From Methanobacterium_D sp040373355 (GTDB taxonomy: Archaea > Methanobacteriota > Methanobacteria > Methanobacteriales > Methanobacteriaceae): a stretch of 64,000 bases of DNA. The notes under the pieces are model-generated. The model worked only from the letters and a program-made list of their open reading frames with translations. It searched no databases and had not been told where the DNA came from. This document shows, piece by piece, positions 49,976 to 60,476 of the stretch; the first letter of the stretch is position 1, and each line of letters starts with the position of its first letter. A program made the position numbers and the translations under genes. The stretch covers positions 372,001-436,000 of the forward strand of contig NZ_CP166866.1 of NCBI RefSeq assembly GCF_047495555.1, written 5' to 3'.

Positions 49976-51992
49976 CTACATCCTCCCTAAGAAGTTCCTG
50001 AATTTCACTAGTTATCTCTTTAATATCTTTTTCAATCTCTTCAAGAGGTCTTGGAGGTTCATATTTATAGAAATATTGAGCGAAGTTTATCTCATACCCT
50101 ACTTTATCTGATTTTCTATCCATCCAAGCATCAGGATAATACGGTAAGACTTCTTTTTCAAAATATTCATCTATATCCCTATTTAAAGGTACTTTTTCAC
50201 TATCTCTAAGTTTTTGATCTGGTTTTAAGTTTCCTTTAATGTCTTTTACATAATCAGCAGTATCATCATGCTCAGATAAAGCTATAATAATATTTCTAAT
50301 AAGGGCATTAGTTAGCTCAAAACTTTTTAATACTTCTTTTACTTTTTGAGCAAATTCGTCCCAGTCTTTATAAAGCCTATTATCTGCTTTTCTTAATTCT
50401 TTAATGATTTTTTTTTGTTTTTCTTTTCCTGCATCTTCTTCTGCAAGTTTAAAAGCAGGATTTTCATTGTCACTTTTTGCAAGCTTGGAAAAAGAAGGTA
50501 TAGTATAAATGTTCTCTAATCTATCCTCAGTTATTTGATAATTTAACTGCATGGGTCGTTCAACAATTACTTTTGTATATCCTAGGTCTGTATTATCTAA
50601 TATTTTAGATTCATTATTATTTTCAAAATTTGTGTATAATTTAAGAATTGAGTTTTTATTTTCTTCATTTATTCTATTTCTTTTATTTCCCAAACTTTTA
50701 TGCATTTTTTTAAATTTGTTTGATGCGTCAATTAATTGGATTTTACCGATCCTTTCTGCAGGTTTACAATTAGTTAAAATCCAAATATATGTTTTAATAC
50801 CTGTATTATAAAATAATTGATCAGGTAGTGCAATAATTGCTTCAATTAAATCATTTTCTATCATCCATCGCCTAATCTGACTTTCATTTGGTTTTTTAGC
50901 AGGATCTGCAGCAAATAGAGGTGATCCATTAGTAATAACTGCAATTCTTGATTTTTCATCTTCTTTCATTTTAGAAATCATATGTTGCAAAAATAGAAGT
51001 TGACCATCATTTTTCTTAGGCAAACCTGCACCAAATCTACCACTAAATCCCTTTTCAGCTTCTTTTTTCACATCATCTTCGTCAGCTTCCCATTTTGTTC
51101 CATATGGAGGATTTGATATCATAAAATCAAATTTATCGTTAGGAAATCGATCATCCGAAAGTGTACTTGATGGACCCTTAATATTTTTAGATTCTTCACC
51201 TTTTATGAGCATATCTGCCTTACAAATAGCATAAATTTCCTCATTTATCTCCTGACCATATAAAACAATGTCAACTGAATTATTTATATCTTTAACAAAT
51301 TCTTTGCAACTTGTAAGCATTCCTCCAGTTCCACATGCAGGATCATAAATTTTTCTAATTAGATTTTTTTCTTTAAGATGAATACCGTTTTCAATAAAAA
51401 TAAGGTGTGTCATTAATTTAACAACATCTCTTGGAGTGAAATGCTCTCCTGCTTCTTCATTTGATTGTTCAGCGAATCTACGTATTAAATCTTCAAAAAT
51501 AGTCCCCATTTCATGATTAGAAACTTTATCTGGATGTAAATCAACTTTCGATTCTGAAAATTTTTTTATTAATATATATAACCTATTTACTTTGGATAAT
51601 TTTTCTATATGTGTTTTAATTTGAAAATTTTCAAAAATTTGTTGTGCATTTTTACTAAAAGAGTCAATATAATACTTTAAATTATCTTCAATATTTTCAG
51701 GGTCTTCAAGGAGTGATTTAAAATTATATTTAGAATAATTATAAAATTCCAATCTATTTCCATCCTTATCACGAGCAACATCAAGCAAAATGTGATCTAA
51801 ATTATCAAACTCATTTTTGTATTTATCATATGTATCAAGTACTTCCTTTTTTGAATGCTCCAGTACGCTATCAAATCTTTTAAGTACCGTAAATGGTAAA
51901 ATAACTTTTTGATATTCATTTCTTTTGTAAGGTCCTCTTAATAAATCTGCTAAATCCCATATAAAATCTGATTTTTGCTGAAAATTACTCAT
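49965..51992 (-). CDS. hsdM: Type I restriction-modification DNA methyltransferase subunit (HsdM)
   Basis: A 675-residue N6-adenine methyltransferase. An N-terminal helical domain (LRGPYKRNEYQKVILPFTVLKRFD) precedes the catalytic domain with FTPRDVVKLM, the SAM motif YDPACGTGGM and the catalytic NPPYGTKW. A long charged C-terminal part carries repeated acidic/basic helices and ends EIQELLREDVDGT. First gene of the hsdM-hsdS-hsdR operon; ATG follows GAGGCGG. Confidence 0.94.
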   Translation of the reverse strand: MSNFQQKSDFIWDLADLLRGPYKRNEYQKVILPFTVLKRFDSVLEHSKKEVLDTYDKYKNEFDNLDHILLDVARDKDGNRLEFYNYSKYNFKSLLEDPENIEDNLKYYIDSFSKNAQQIFENFQIKTHIEKLSKVNRLYILIKKFSESKVDLHPDKVSNHEMGTIFEDLIRRFAEQSNEEAGEHFTPRDVVKLMTHLIFIENGIHLKEKNLIRKIYDPACGTGGMLTSCKEFVKDINNSVDIVLYGQEINEEIYAICKADMLIKGEESKNIKGPSSTLSDDRFPNDKFDFMISNPPYGTKWEADEDDVKKEAEKGFSGRFGAGLPKKNDGQLLFLQHMISKMKEDEKSRIAVITNGSPLFAADPAKKPNESQIRRWMIENDLIEAIIALPDQLFYNTGIKTYIWILTNCKPAERIGKIQLIDASNKFKKMHKSLGNKRNRINEENKNSILKLYTNFENNNESKILDNTDLGYTKVIVERPMQLNYQITEDRLENIYTIPSFSKLAKSDNENPAFKLAEEDAGKEKQKKIIKELRKADNRLYKDWDEFAQKVKEVLKSFELTNALIRNIIIALSEHDDTADYVKDIKGNLKPDQKLRDSEKVPLNRDIDEYFEKEVLPYYPDAWMDRKSDKVGYEINFAQYFYKYEPPRPLEEIEKDIKEITSEIQELLREDVDGT

Positions 51993-52198
51993 ATGTCCGC
52001 CTCTTCAATTTAAAATATAATGATAAAACTTTATTTTAATTTTAATCTACTATAGAGGTTTAAATCTTTTATGATAACTTTTTAATATTTAATACTATTA
52101 TATATTAAAAGAAGTAGTTCACTTAAGGTTTTAAACCTATTTTTAGTGATTAGTATGTTTCTTCTGCAAAATAGATAAATAATCTGGAGAAATTGAAT

Positions 52199-52594
52199 AT
52201 GACAAGTCAAAGACCATATATTGATAAAGAATTCTATATGCAAAAATATAAATCAGAAGCTGTAAATGAATTTTGGAAGATTGGTGAGCATATTGGAAAA
52301 TATGTTGAAGAGAAAGGATGGAAATTGTATAGAGAAAATAGACAAAGATATATTGCTTTTTATTATGAGGGTAAGATAGTTTTCGGAGTTTATTATAATA
52401 ATAAAAAACGTTTTAGTATGTTTTTCAAAGTTACACCAGATATGCTTAGTAATCCAAAAATATTAGATTTTGAAATGTATATGGGGCATACACCAGAAAC
52501 TAGATATTATATTCCATCTTCAGGTAATATTAAATTAAAATTATTTGATGAACCTTTTAAAGTTGCATATGAGAATAAAACAAGTAAAAAATAA
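52199..52594 (+). CDS. Small protein of unknown function next to hsdM
   Basis: A 131-residue protein transcribed divergently from hsdM. It is rich in aromatic and basic residues (QRYIAFYYEGKIVFGVYYNNKKRFSMFFKVTPDM), resembling small alpha/beta DNA-interaction or DUF5655-like folds, without certainty. The ATG at 52199 follows GGAGAAATTG; a TTG two codons earlier is possible. Its position suggests regulation or accessory function for the restriction system. Confidence 0.55.
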   Translation: MTSQRPYIDKEFYMQKYKSEAVNEFWKIGEHIGKYVEEKGWKLYRENRQRYIAFYYEGKIVFGVYYNNKKRFSMFFKVTPDMLSNPKILDFEMYMGHTPETRYYIPSSGNIKLKLFDEPFKVAYENKTSKK

Positions 52595-52652
52595 ATGAAT
52601 GGATTTTTAAATATTGTTGCTCATTAAAGAAAAATAAATCTTTATTAATTAT

Positions 52653-54335
52653 TTAATCTTCTTTCAAGATTAAATAACTAAATTTTTCCTCAATCAGCTT
52701 TTTTCTTTCCTCAATAAAAGATTCAAAGTTATCTAACTTCCATAATTCTTTATCCTTAGGTATTAAATGCATGTCAAGATAATCTTCACTCTTATCCGCA
52801 AACCATTCTTCAGGGAGTTTACTCCCCTTCCCTCCAGCTCCATTCTCTTTCTGAGTAAGTAACATACAGTTTGCTATTTGATCTCTATCCAATACTTTAT
52901 ACCTTAAGAGATTCATTGCCCCAGTACTAGGATTACGCATTTTAATTGATTTCAATGCACTTTGTGGAAAAACATGATCAATTTGTGGTGCATTATTCTT
53001 AAAAGCAGGATGATAATTAAAATCTTTATACCACAAATTAAAAAATAAATGAACATTTTTAGAACCATAATACTGTTCAAAAATGGTATCTCGTGTAATT
53101 TCAAGACTTCTACCATCTGCTTTTATAAGATTAAATATATCATTCACGACAAAATCCCTATTTAAACTTATTTGCCTAGTACATTTATCAATCAAATTAT
53201 CAGGAGTTCCACTAAAAGCACCAGAAGTGATTGTTCTCAAAATGTAATCATCAATATTTTTAGCAGAATCCCATTTCTCACTAAAGTGATATCTAAAATA
53301 AATAAGAGGAATTAAAGGTAAATAAGAGGACAATGCCCTATCTGAGCGAATATATGTTTTACCCTCTAAATAATCCTTAATATCTTTAATAGAGTTTGAT
53401 ATTTCATCCCAATTAGAAATAATATTTTCTCTTGTACTTTCAAGCCTAAATTTATCAACACTATAAGCCGCTCCCTTACCTAACAAAGATAAACATGATT
53501 TTAAAACAAAATCTCTACTAAAATTAAAACCTGTTTTATTCAATTCATCTAATAATTCTTCCATCTTTTCATTAGCATCTTCCCAAGAAGAAGTTAAAAG
53601 AGAAAATAATAAATCGGATTTGCTTAATTTCGTACCGCCAGAATTAGCTCGAATAAATATTTCAACAACATCATCTTCTTTATACTGATCCGGATTATCA
53701 ACACTATCTATTTCCTGATAAAGAATATTTTCTCCTGTTTGGAATATTTTTACTATCTGAGCAATATTATCATCAATAACTTCTATTTCATCCTCTGATA
53801 AGTCTCTTTCAAAAGAATTGATAATATTTCTAGAAATTTTATTGAATTTTTCATTGCTAAATACTAATTCTTTAAATTTTACCCAAGGTAATTTTGCTTC
53901 ATCAGATTTGGAATCTATAAACTTAAATTTAAAACGAATATCTTCCGGAGCAACCATTTCACCACTTAAAACATTGAAATATAATTCTTTCTTTTCATAG
54001 GTACCCTTTAAACCTATAAACAAACTTTGAAGTCTCTGTTGACCATCCAACACTAACATCTTAGTTTTATCACTTTCTGGAACATAAAAATCTGTAAGTT
54101 TTAAACCTTTCCGGTAATTATCAATAAATTTTCTCCGTCTGATTTTACTCTTTGTTTTCCACACAAGAAGAGTACTAATTGGATATTCTCTCATAATAGA
54201 ATCAAATAGCCGCTCTATTTGACTTTCATTCCAAACAAATGATCTTTGAATATTAGGTAACCAAAATCCTCCATCTTTTTCTGGATTATTTAAATATCTA
54301 ACCATTTTTCTAATAGTTTCTTTAGTATTTTTCAT
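52653..54335 (-). CDS. DUF262 / HNH (DUF1524-like) protein, GmrSD-type
   Basis: A 560-residue protein. N-terminal DUF262 motifs are IQRSFVWNESQIERLFDSI (about 29-47) and LDGQQRLQSL (about 96-105), a ParB-like nucleotide-using fold. Near the C-terminus, IDHVFPQSALKS with NLLRYKVLDRDQIANCMLLTQKENGAGGKGSKLPEEW forms an HNH-like nuclease centre. The two-domain layout is that of GmrSD-type restriction enzymes, which attack modified phage DNA, and of related solitary defence proteins. It is next to hsdRSM. ATG preceded by AAAGGGGATAAAAT. Confidence 0.85.
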   Translation of the reverse strand: MKNTKETIRKMVRYLNNPEKDGGFWLPNIQRSFVWNESQIERLFDSIMREYPISTLLVWKTKSKIRRRKFIDNYRKGLKLTDFYVPESDKTKMLVLDGQQRLQSLFIGLKGTYEKKELYFNVLSGEMVAPEDIRFKFKFIDSKSDEAKLPWVKFKELVFSNEKFNKISRNIINSFERDLSEDEIEVIDDNIAQIVKIFQTGENILYQEIDSVDNPDQYKEDDVVEIFIRANSGGTKLSKSDLLFSLLTSSWEDANEKMEELLDELNKTGFNFSRDFVLKSCLSLLGKGAAYSVDKFRLESTRENIISNWDEISNSIKDIKDYLEGKTYIRSDRALSSYLPLIPLIYFRYHFSEKWDSAKNIDDYILRTITSGAFSGTPDNLIDKCTRQISLNRDFVVNDIFNLIKADGRSLEITRDTIFEQYYGSKNVHLFFNLWYKDFNYHPAFKNNAPQIDHVFPQSALKSIKMRNPSTGAMNLLRYKVLDRDQIANCMLLTQKENGAGGKGSKLPEEWFADKSEDYLDMHLIPKDKELWKLDNFESFIEERKKLIEEKFSYLILKED

Positions 54336-54546
54336 ATTTTATCCCCTTTAAAAGAAAATATAATTAATCAACAATAAATAAGGATACTTACTTTTAATTT
54401 TTATTAATAATTTGTTTATAAATATCTAACCATAGATATGTGCTATATTTGAATCCACCAACAGAATAGTGGAATTCCATCGTGTATTTAGTCAAATGAG
54501 TTCAATTAGTACATTATAAATTAGCTGAATTTGTAAACAAATAAAA

Positions 54547-54860
54547 ATAGCAAACTTCCTCTCAAGCATAGACAAAAAAATAGAAAACATACAAAAAGAA
54601 CTTGAAATCAACAAGAAATTCAAAAAAGGATTATTGCAACAAATGTTCCCATCTGATAAAAAATCAGAAGATATAAAAACTAAAGATTTATCTAAATTAC
54701 AGGATGAGCGAGCTGAACAAACTATTTTACTTTAAGTAATGGAGAAAGTACCAAAATAGAATTTGAAGAGTCTATCCCTGATCCCGCATATGAAACTATA
54801 TCAGCATTTTCAAATCTGATAGCTGTTGCTCAAGAGAAAATAAAAAAACTATTAATGTAA
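54547..54860 (+). pseudogene. Decayed remnants: HsdS C-terminus and a second gene end
   Basis: In 54547-54735 a startless frame encodes ANFLSSIDKKIENIQKELEI and KKFKKGLLQQMF, the conserved C-terminal helix of another HsdS subclass, oriented opposite to the intact hsdS. An overlapping frame, 54717-54860, encodes LSNGESTKIEFEESIPDPAY followed by ETISAFSNLIAVAQEKIKKLL, an unrelated gene end. Both lack starts and are relics of earlier cargo. The rest of 54336-54979 shows no gene. Confidence 0.7.
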
Positions 54861-54979
54861 GTTATTAGTATTAAAGAGTCTTTAAAAAGAATTTGTAAAT
54901 AAAATTAAATGACTCAATTTGTATTTAATAATTGCTTAAAAATGAATTAAATATTAAATTAAGAAAATTCTTAATTTAA

Positions 54980-55129
54980 TCAATGGGCTTGCTCTTTTTT
55001 AGAGATTATTTCGTCAATTTTGCTCAAGAATTCATCAACTAACTCATTTCCCAATTCCTCAGGATCTTCAGTAATTTCTAAACTATTGCAATCCTCCCAA
55101 ATCTCCGCTTTCAATGTTTTTTCACCCAT
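54980..55129 (-). CDS. 49-residue acidic protein paired with the proteasome-like gene
   Basis: An ATG preceded by AGGTGATATA opens a 49-residue frame: MGEKTLKAEIWEDCNSLEIT, then EDPEELGNELVDEFLSKIDE and a basic end. It is strongly acidic and mostly helical. It lies 63 bp downstream of the Ntn-hydrolase gene on the same strand, and is probably its operon partner. The good ribosome binding site and composition support it as real. It could be an inhibitor, substrate tag or adaptor; no family recognised. Confidence 0.6.
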   Translation of the reverse strand: MGEKTLKAEIWEDCNSLEITEDPEELGNELVDEFLSKIDEIISKKEQAH

Positions 55130-55192
55130 TATATCACCTATGTATATTATTATTATCTCTTCTATAATTTTACCTTTTCGATTTAACTTTGT

Positions 55193-56560
55193 CTATATCT
55201 TCTTTTTTAACGCTATCTTTATTTTTTCCAAAGTTCCTTTTTCTAAAAAATATCTATCAAAAAACTGATGATTTAATTCTGGTTTGAAATAGTGTTTTCT
55301 CTTAATCCAAACAAATCCATCAACTTTCGAAATAACTGCTACATCTATTGATCCACCAACACTTTCTTTATCTCCTAAATTCACTCTTTGTTTAAGTGAA
55401 GTCAGATTTAAAAGAGACTCTGCCATAGCTGCCATTTCATCTCTAGGTAAAACCCCTACAGCATCTTTTATAGGCTTAAGATTATAATCAGAAGATTTTT
55501 CGTTGAACTGTTTCATCAGATCATCAATTTGAGGTTTTTCTTCTTCTTTAAGATCGTCATATCCTTTTTTTATTTTTTCAATTAAGCTTTTATCACTAAT
55601 CTCTTTATCTAACATTTTTATAAAGTGATTAAATGTTTTTTCAGGATATTCTTCTAGAACTCTAGAAAATACAAGCCTAATAACAGCCCTTAACTTTGGA
55701 TCAATACCATAAAGGAAATTATCCATAACCTGAGTTTGAGCAAAAGGAAGAATTTCAGCAACCTTTGTAAATGTTATTGTTGAACATTTATTTTCAATTT
55801 TTTTTATAATTAACTTATTTTCAATTACTCCGGTTATGATGTATGATACAAGAGATGGGAAGATGTCATTTTCTCCGAACCCCGATATTACTATTCCAGT
55901 TATATTTTTTTTATAATAGGAATAAGCAGCTATTCTATCTAATCTTTCAGAAACTTCTTCAGTTAAAGAGGGTAAATTATTAAATAATTGATCTTTAATT
56001 TCTATAGTAATATCATGGTATTTATTAAATTCATCTATATTTTCTGGGACTTTATCACAAACAGCGTTAATATATGATTTTAATTTTTCTTCTTCTTCTC
56101 TTGTGACTATATCCATAGAAAGGTTAAGATAGGCACTTTCTTCATAGTCCCTTAATTTATCATTATCTATACCTATAAGTCTAAATTGATCACTTCTTTT
56201 CTTTATTTTATCAACTAACTCTTTGAAACAAAGATAAGTTGAACTTGTAAAATATATTTTTTGCTGCTCTTTAGGAAAAAATGCTTTATTTCCATCTAAA
56301 AATTTTATAAAATCGTTTGCATAGTCTTCCAATTTATCAAATTTTTTTTTCCCTAAGTTGCTTCTATAAACTTTTATAATAGTTTCCCAAGGAACTCCAA
56401 TTAACGCAGAATTACCATAAAACATTATTCCTACCGGATGGTATTTGGAAAGCGTAAATAATTTATTTATGGTATTATAAACTTTAGAACCAATTGATCC
56501 AGCACTATCTGCTGCCAATACTACCGCTTCCCTATTCATTATTGCTATTTCAGCAGTCAT
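55193..56560 (-). CDS. Proteasome-like Ntn hydrolase of unknown role
   Basis: A 455-residue protein whose start matches proteasome beta/HslV subunits: after Met removal the chain begins TAEIAIMNREAVVLAADSAG. In mature numbering T1 would be the nucleophile, D17 falls in the conserved LAAD, and K32 aligns with the catalytic lysine (K33). Further segments are NKLFTLSKYHPVGIMFYGNS. The N-terminal about 220 residues form the Ntn fold; the C-terminal half (about 330-455) is unlike the proteasome. No ATPase gene is adjacent. It lies in the defence part of the element. Not the housekeeping proteasome, which has no propeptide-free 455-residue form. Confidence 0.7.
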   Translation of the reverse strand: MTAEIAIMNREAVVLAADSAGSIGSKVYNTINKLFTLSKYHPVGIMFYGNSALIGVPWETIIKVYRSNLGKKKFDKLEDYANDFIKFLDGNKAFFPKEQQKIYFTSSTYLCFKELVDKIKKRSDQFRLIGIDNDKLRDYEESAYLNLSMDIVTREEEEKLKSYINAVCDKVPENIDEFNKYHDITIEIKDQLFNNLPSLTEEVSERLDRIAAYSYYKKNITGIVISGFGENDIFPSLVSYIITGVIENKLIIKKIENKCSTITFTKVAEILPFAQTQVMDNFLYGIDPKLRAVIRLVFSRVLEEYPEKTFNHFIKMLDKEISDKSLIEKIKKGYDDLKEEEKPQIDDLMKQFNEKSSDYNLKPIKDAVGVLPRDEMAAMAESLLNLTSLKQRVNLGDKESVGGSIDVAVISKVDGFVWIKRKHYFKPELNHQFFDRYFLEKGTLEKIKIALKKKI

Positions 56561-57165
56561 TTTTACCTTCCCCTTATGTATCAGTAAACTAAAGGTTTAT
56601 ATAACTTTTACGATTTAATTTGATAGATCATGATAAATTTCAACTATTCATGTTAGCTTTCATGTTTTATAAATTTTTCATACATTTTTTACTTGAATAT
56701 CTTAAAAAACAAAGAAATTTTTTATTAATAATTAATATTTGAATTTTATAGTAAAAAATGAGGGATATTTGCAAATAATTACCTAAATAATGAAATAATA
56801 GATATTTACATCAAAAAATATCTATCTCTAAATTTGATTTATAGTAACTTATGTCCAAGGAAAATTAAATTAAATAATCCATATAATTGATATATTATAA
56901 AAAAATTCAATATTTAAGTTATTTTAATGAATAAAATAATTTTTTAGAGCATATTGAATATAAATGATCAAATATAACTTATATAGACTATTTTATTCTT
57001 AAAATAGAAAATTATAATATAATTTTAAATAATATTCAATAAAATATATTATTAAATATGATTATTTCTTGTATAACAAAATCTTTATATGCTAAAGTTT
57101 ATAATTATTCATAGAATTTAATAATTATAATAATTATATACCTAAACAGTCTAGGAGATACGGAA
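56561..57165. other. Long AT-rich noncoding gap
   Basis: About 600 bases of very AT-rich sequence between two divergent units. An inverted repeat ATAGATATTT (56798-56807) / AAATATCTAT (56816-56825) is the only strong structure. No supported gene. Promoters of the flanking genes must lie at its two ends. Confidence 0.5.
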
Positions 57166-57570
57166 ATGAGCGGATTAGGATCTATATCAACAAAAATTCA
57201 AATGGAATCAGAAATTATCTCTGAATTTAATGATGCATTATTAATTTATGAGGTAGAATTATCCGGTAAAAGATCCGAGTTTAGTTTTTCTCAAGAAGAT
57301 GTTAATCGAAGTAAAGAGTTCATTGGAGATTTTAGTAAAAGTCTATGCTTAGCTATTAAGCAAGAAAAGATATCTCCTTCACTAAATTCATTAGTTCTGC
57401 AAATAGAAAATGGAAACAAACCAATTGATAGCTGGATCCACGATCTAGAAAAACTAATTAATGAAATTAACACTCATCCTGAAGAAAATAATTTAGAAAT
57501 ATTAGAAGATATTTTTTCTTTACTAGACAACCAGTTCAATAATGATTTACAGTACCTATATGGTAGATAG
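57166..57570 (+). CDS. Helical protein upstream of the metallopeptidase, unknown function
   Basis: A 134-residue acidic, helical protein (SEIISEFNDALLIYEVELSG, DVNRSKEFIGDFSKSLCLAI, LEKLINEINTHPEENNLEIL). No recognised motif. ATG follows AGGAGATACGG. It precedes the metallopeptidase gene by 8 bp, with the ribosome binding site for that gene at its stop, so the two are certainly cotranscribed. Confidence 0.65.
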   Translation: MSGLGSISTKIQMESEIISEFNDALLIYEVELSGKRSEFSFSQEDVNRSKEFIGDFSKSLCLAIKQEKISPSLNSLVLQIENGNKPIDSWIHDLEKLINEINTHPEENNLEILEDIFSLLDNQFNNDLQYLYGR

Positions 57571-57578
57571 GTGCTTAA

Positions 57579-58739
57579 ATGGAGAATTACTTAGTTTCTA
57601 AAGTAACAGAATATTCTCTTTTATTGAAATGGGTTAAAAAAGAGTTATCTATACTTAAAGCTGAAAAAACGGAACATGTTGCCACTATAGATAACTTAGA
57701 AATCATTATTCAAAATTTAGAAAGTCAATTTAGTAATCTTAATAAAATATCAAAGATAAGTGGAACCTTAAATGAATCTTTAGTTTCTAGAGCTCTTTCT
57801 TATATGAAGAATATGGAATATAATCTGTATATTCTTACTCAATTTTATTTTCCTGCATTATATAAAGAAAATGACAATGACTATATTTTAAGAAATATAT
57901 TGCTTGAAACTGCAACAGAATGCGGTCTTTTTTGGATAAAGGACATTACTGTTAGTTTAGACAGAGAATATAGCATAATACCTGTCCAAGTTGAGATTCC
58001 AATAATATATGCTCCCCCACATCAATGTAATTCAATTATAGGGATGAGTTATTTCTATCATGAAATGGGGCATAACGTGTTTCAAAAATTCCAAGAAGAG
58101 TTGTCTGAAGGGTTATTCATAGATTTAAATGAATATTTTAATGCCATAAAAAGTTCAATTAGTGGATTAAATGCTGATCAACAAAATAAATTAGATGAAA
58201 TGGTTAAATATGGAAAAAATTACTGGAATTCACAGCGCCTAAACGAACTTTTCTGTGATATATATGCTGCTTTCGTTAGTGGACCTTGTTATTTTTATTC
58301 TTCTGTTGATATGGTAATTAAATGGAGTAATTCTCCTTTCTTATTAACACAAGATGTTCATCCTCCCTGGGCTGCACGTATTAATGCTTGTTATAAGACT
58401 ATCCAACATTTCCATAGTGATGATGATATTATAACTAAAACTAAAAATTTAATTGACAGATATATGAATTTACAATCAAAAAACATAGATTTTAATTTCA
58501 TATGTTCTGATGTTTTAATAGATAGATTTGTAAAGACATCTATTGAATTTATAAATACTTATCTGTCAACTAGTCCTTGTATAGGGTCAATTGACTATGA
58601 TGAGCTATCTATATTGCCTAATTCTTCTATTCTCAAAGATGTACTTAATGGTGGACTAGGAATACTTTTAGATGATCCTTCAAACTATATAAAATGGGAA
58701 AAAAGTGCATTGATTAGTTTAAGTACTACTTTTAAATAA
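57579..58739 (+). CDS. HEMGH zinc metallopeptidase-like protein
   Basis: A 386-residue protein with HEMGH at 161-165 (SYFYHEMGHNVFQ) and, about 60 residues later, NELFCDIYAAF with E223 as candidate third zinc ligand and D227, the arrangement of gluzincins. A helical N-terminal region (about 1-110) may be regulatory. No signal peptide, so it acts inside the cell. ATG follows TAGGTGCTTAA. Last gene of the element, in a two-gene operon, 133 bp from attR. The family could not be named; it may be a defence or abortive-infection peptidase. Confidence 0.7.
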   Translation: MENYLVSKVTEYSLLLKWVKKELSILKAEKTEHVATIDNLEIIIQNLESQFSNLNKISKISGTLNESLVSRALSYMKNMEYNLYILTQFYFPALYKENDNDYILRNILLETATECGLFWIKDITVSLDREYSIIPVQVEIPIIYAPPHQCNSIIGMSYFYHEMGHNVFQKFQEELSEGLFIDLNEYFNAIKSSISGLNADQQNKLDEMVKYGKNYWNSQRLNELFCDIYAAFVSGPCYFYSSVDMVIKWSNSPFLLTQDVHPPWAARINACYKTIQHFHSDDDIITKTKNLIDRYMNLQSKNIDFNFICSDVLIDRFVKTSIEFINTYLSTSPCIGSIDYDELSILPNSSILKDVLNGGLGILLDDPSNYIKWEKSALISLSTTFK

Positions 58740-58853
58740 AATTTGAGAAAAAACTAAAATTATTTTCCAAAAACCTTTTTAATCAGGTGACCATAACTAA
58801 TAACACTTAATTAATGAACAATATTTTTATTGATATTGTGTTGAAAATTAAGG

Positions 58854-58981
58854 AAAATCGGAGATTTTAGTATAACAATAGCTATAATTTTAATGTAGTA
58901 TATTAATAACGATAATAAAAGTCTGTGAAAATTTTTAATTTTCACGGTGGCAAAAAAACTTCGAAAAATTTTATTTTCGAA
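58854..58981. repeat. 3-nt-loop hairpins around attR and upstream of thiC
   Basis: AAAATC-GGA-GATTTT (58854-58868) lies just left of attR. GTGAAAATT-TTT-AATTTTCAC (58925-58945) and TTCGAAAA/TTTTCGAA (58960-58981) lie in the thiC leader. Same family as the other arrays. They occupy the space between the probable thiC promoter and its ribosome binding site and could act on thiC expression. Confidence 0.7.
58872..58889 (+). repeat. Right attachment-site candidate (attR)
   Basis: ATAACAATAGCTATAATT, 18 bp identical in sequence and orientation to 40347-40364. Marks the right end of the element, in the 5' region of thiC. Confidence 0.7.
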
Positions 58982-59017
58982 TGTATAAACACTATCAAAA
59001 ACGAGCATGGTGATTCT

Positions 59018-60316
<1,299 letters not shown>

Positions 60317-60476
60317 ATTCTCCAACATTTTTTATTTCTTAACAAATAAATCTATAAATACTGTAATTTTTATAAATAATTCTATATTATTTCTTTAAAT
60401 TTACTCTCAAAATCTAAATTTTTGCAGGGTTTTATTATTTTTAAATATATTTATGATTATTAGATAGGTGATTTGA

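Larger units (their letters stand above)
40347..58889. mobile_element. Integrated element of about 18.5 kb carrying defence-type genes
   Basis: An identical 18-bp string (ATAACAATAGCTATAATT) flanks the segment as a direct repeat at 40347-40364 and 58872-58889. A tyrosine recombinase gene starts directly inside the left end. Contents are unlike the backbone: primase-helicase, restriction-modification, DUF262/HNH, peptidase genes, gene remnants and long noncoding AT-rich gaps. No capsid, portal or conjugation genes are visible, so it resembles an integrative plasmid or satellite-like genomic island. The core target is in an intergenic region upstream of thiC, not a tRNA. Confidence 0.75.

Noticed and set aside
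58740..59017. TPP riboswitch ahead of thiC
   Set aside because: No conserved CTGAGA or ACCTGA-type segments; only the short hairpins are present.
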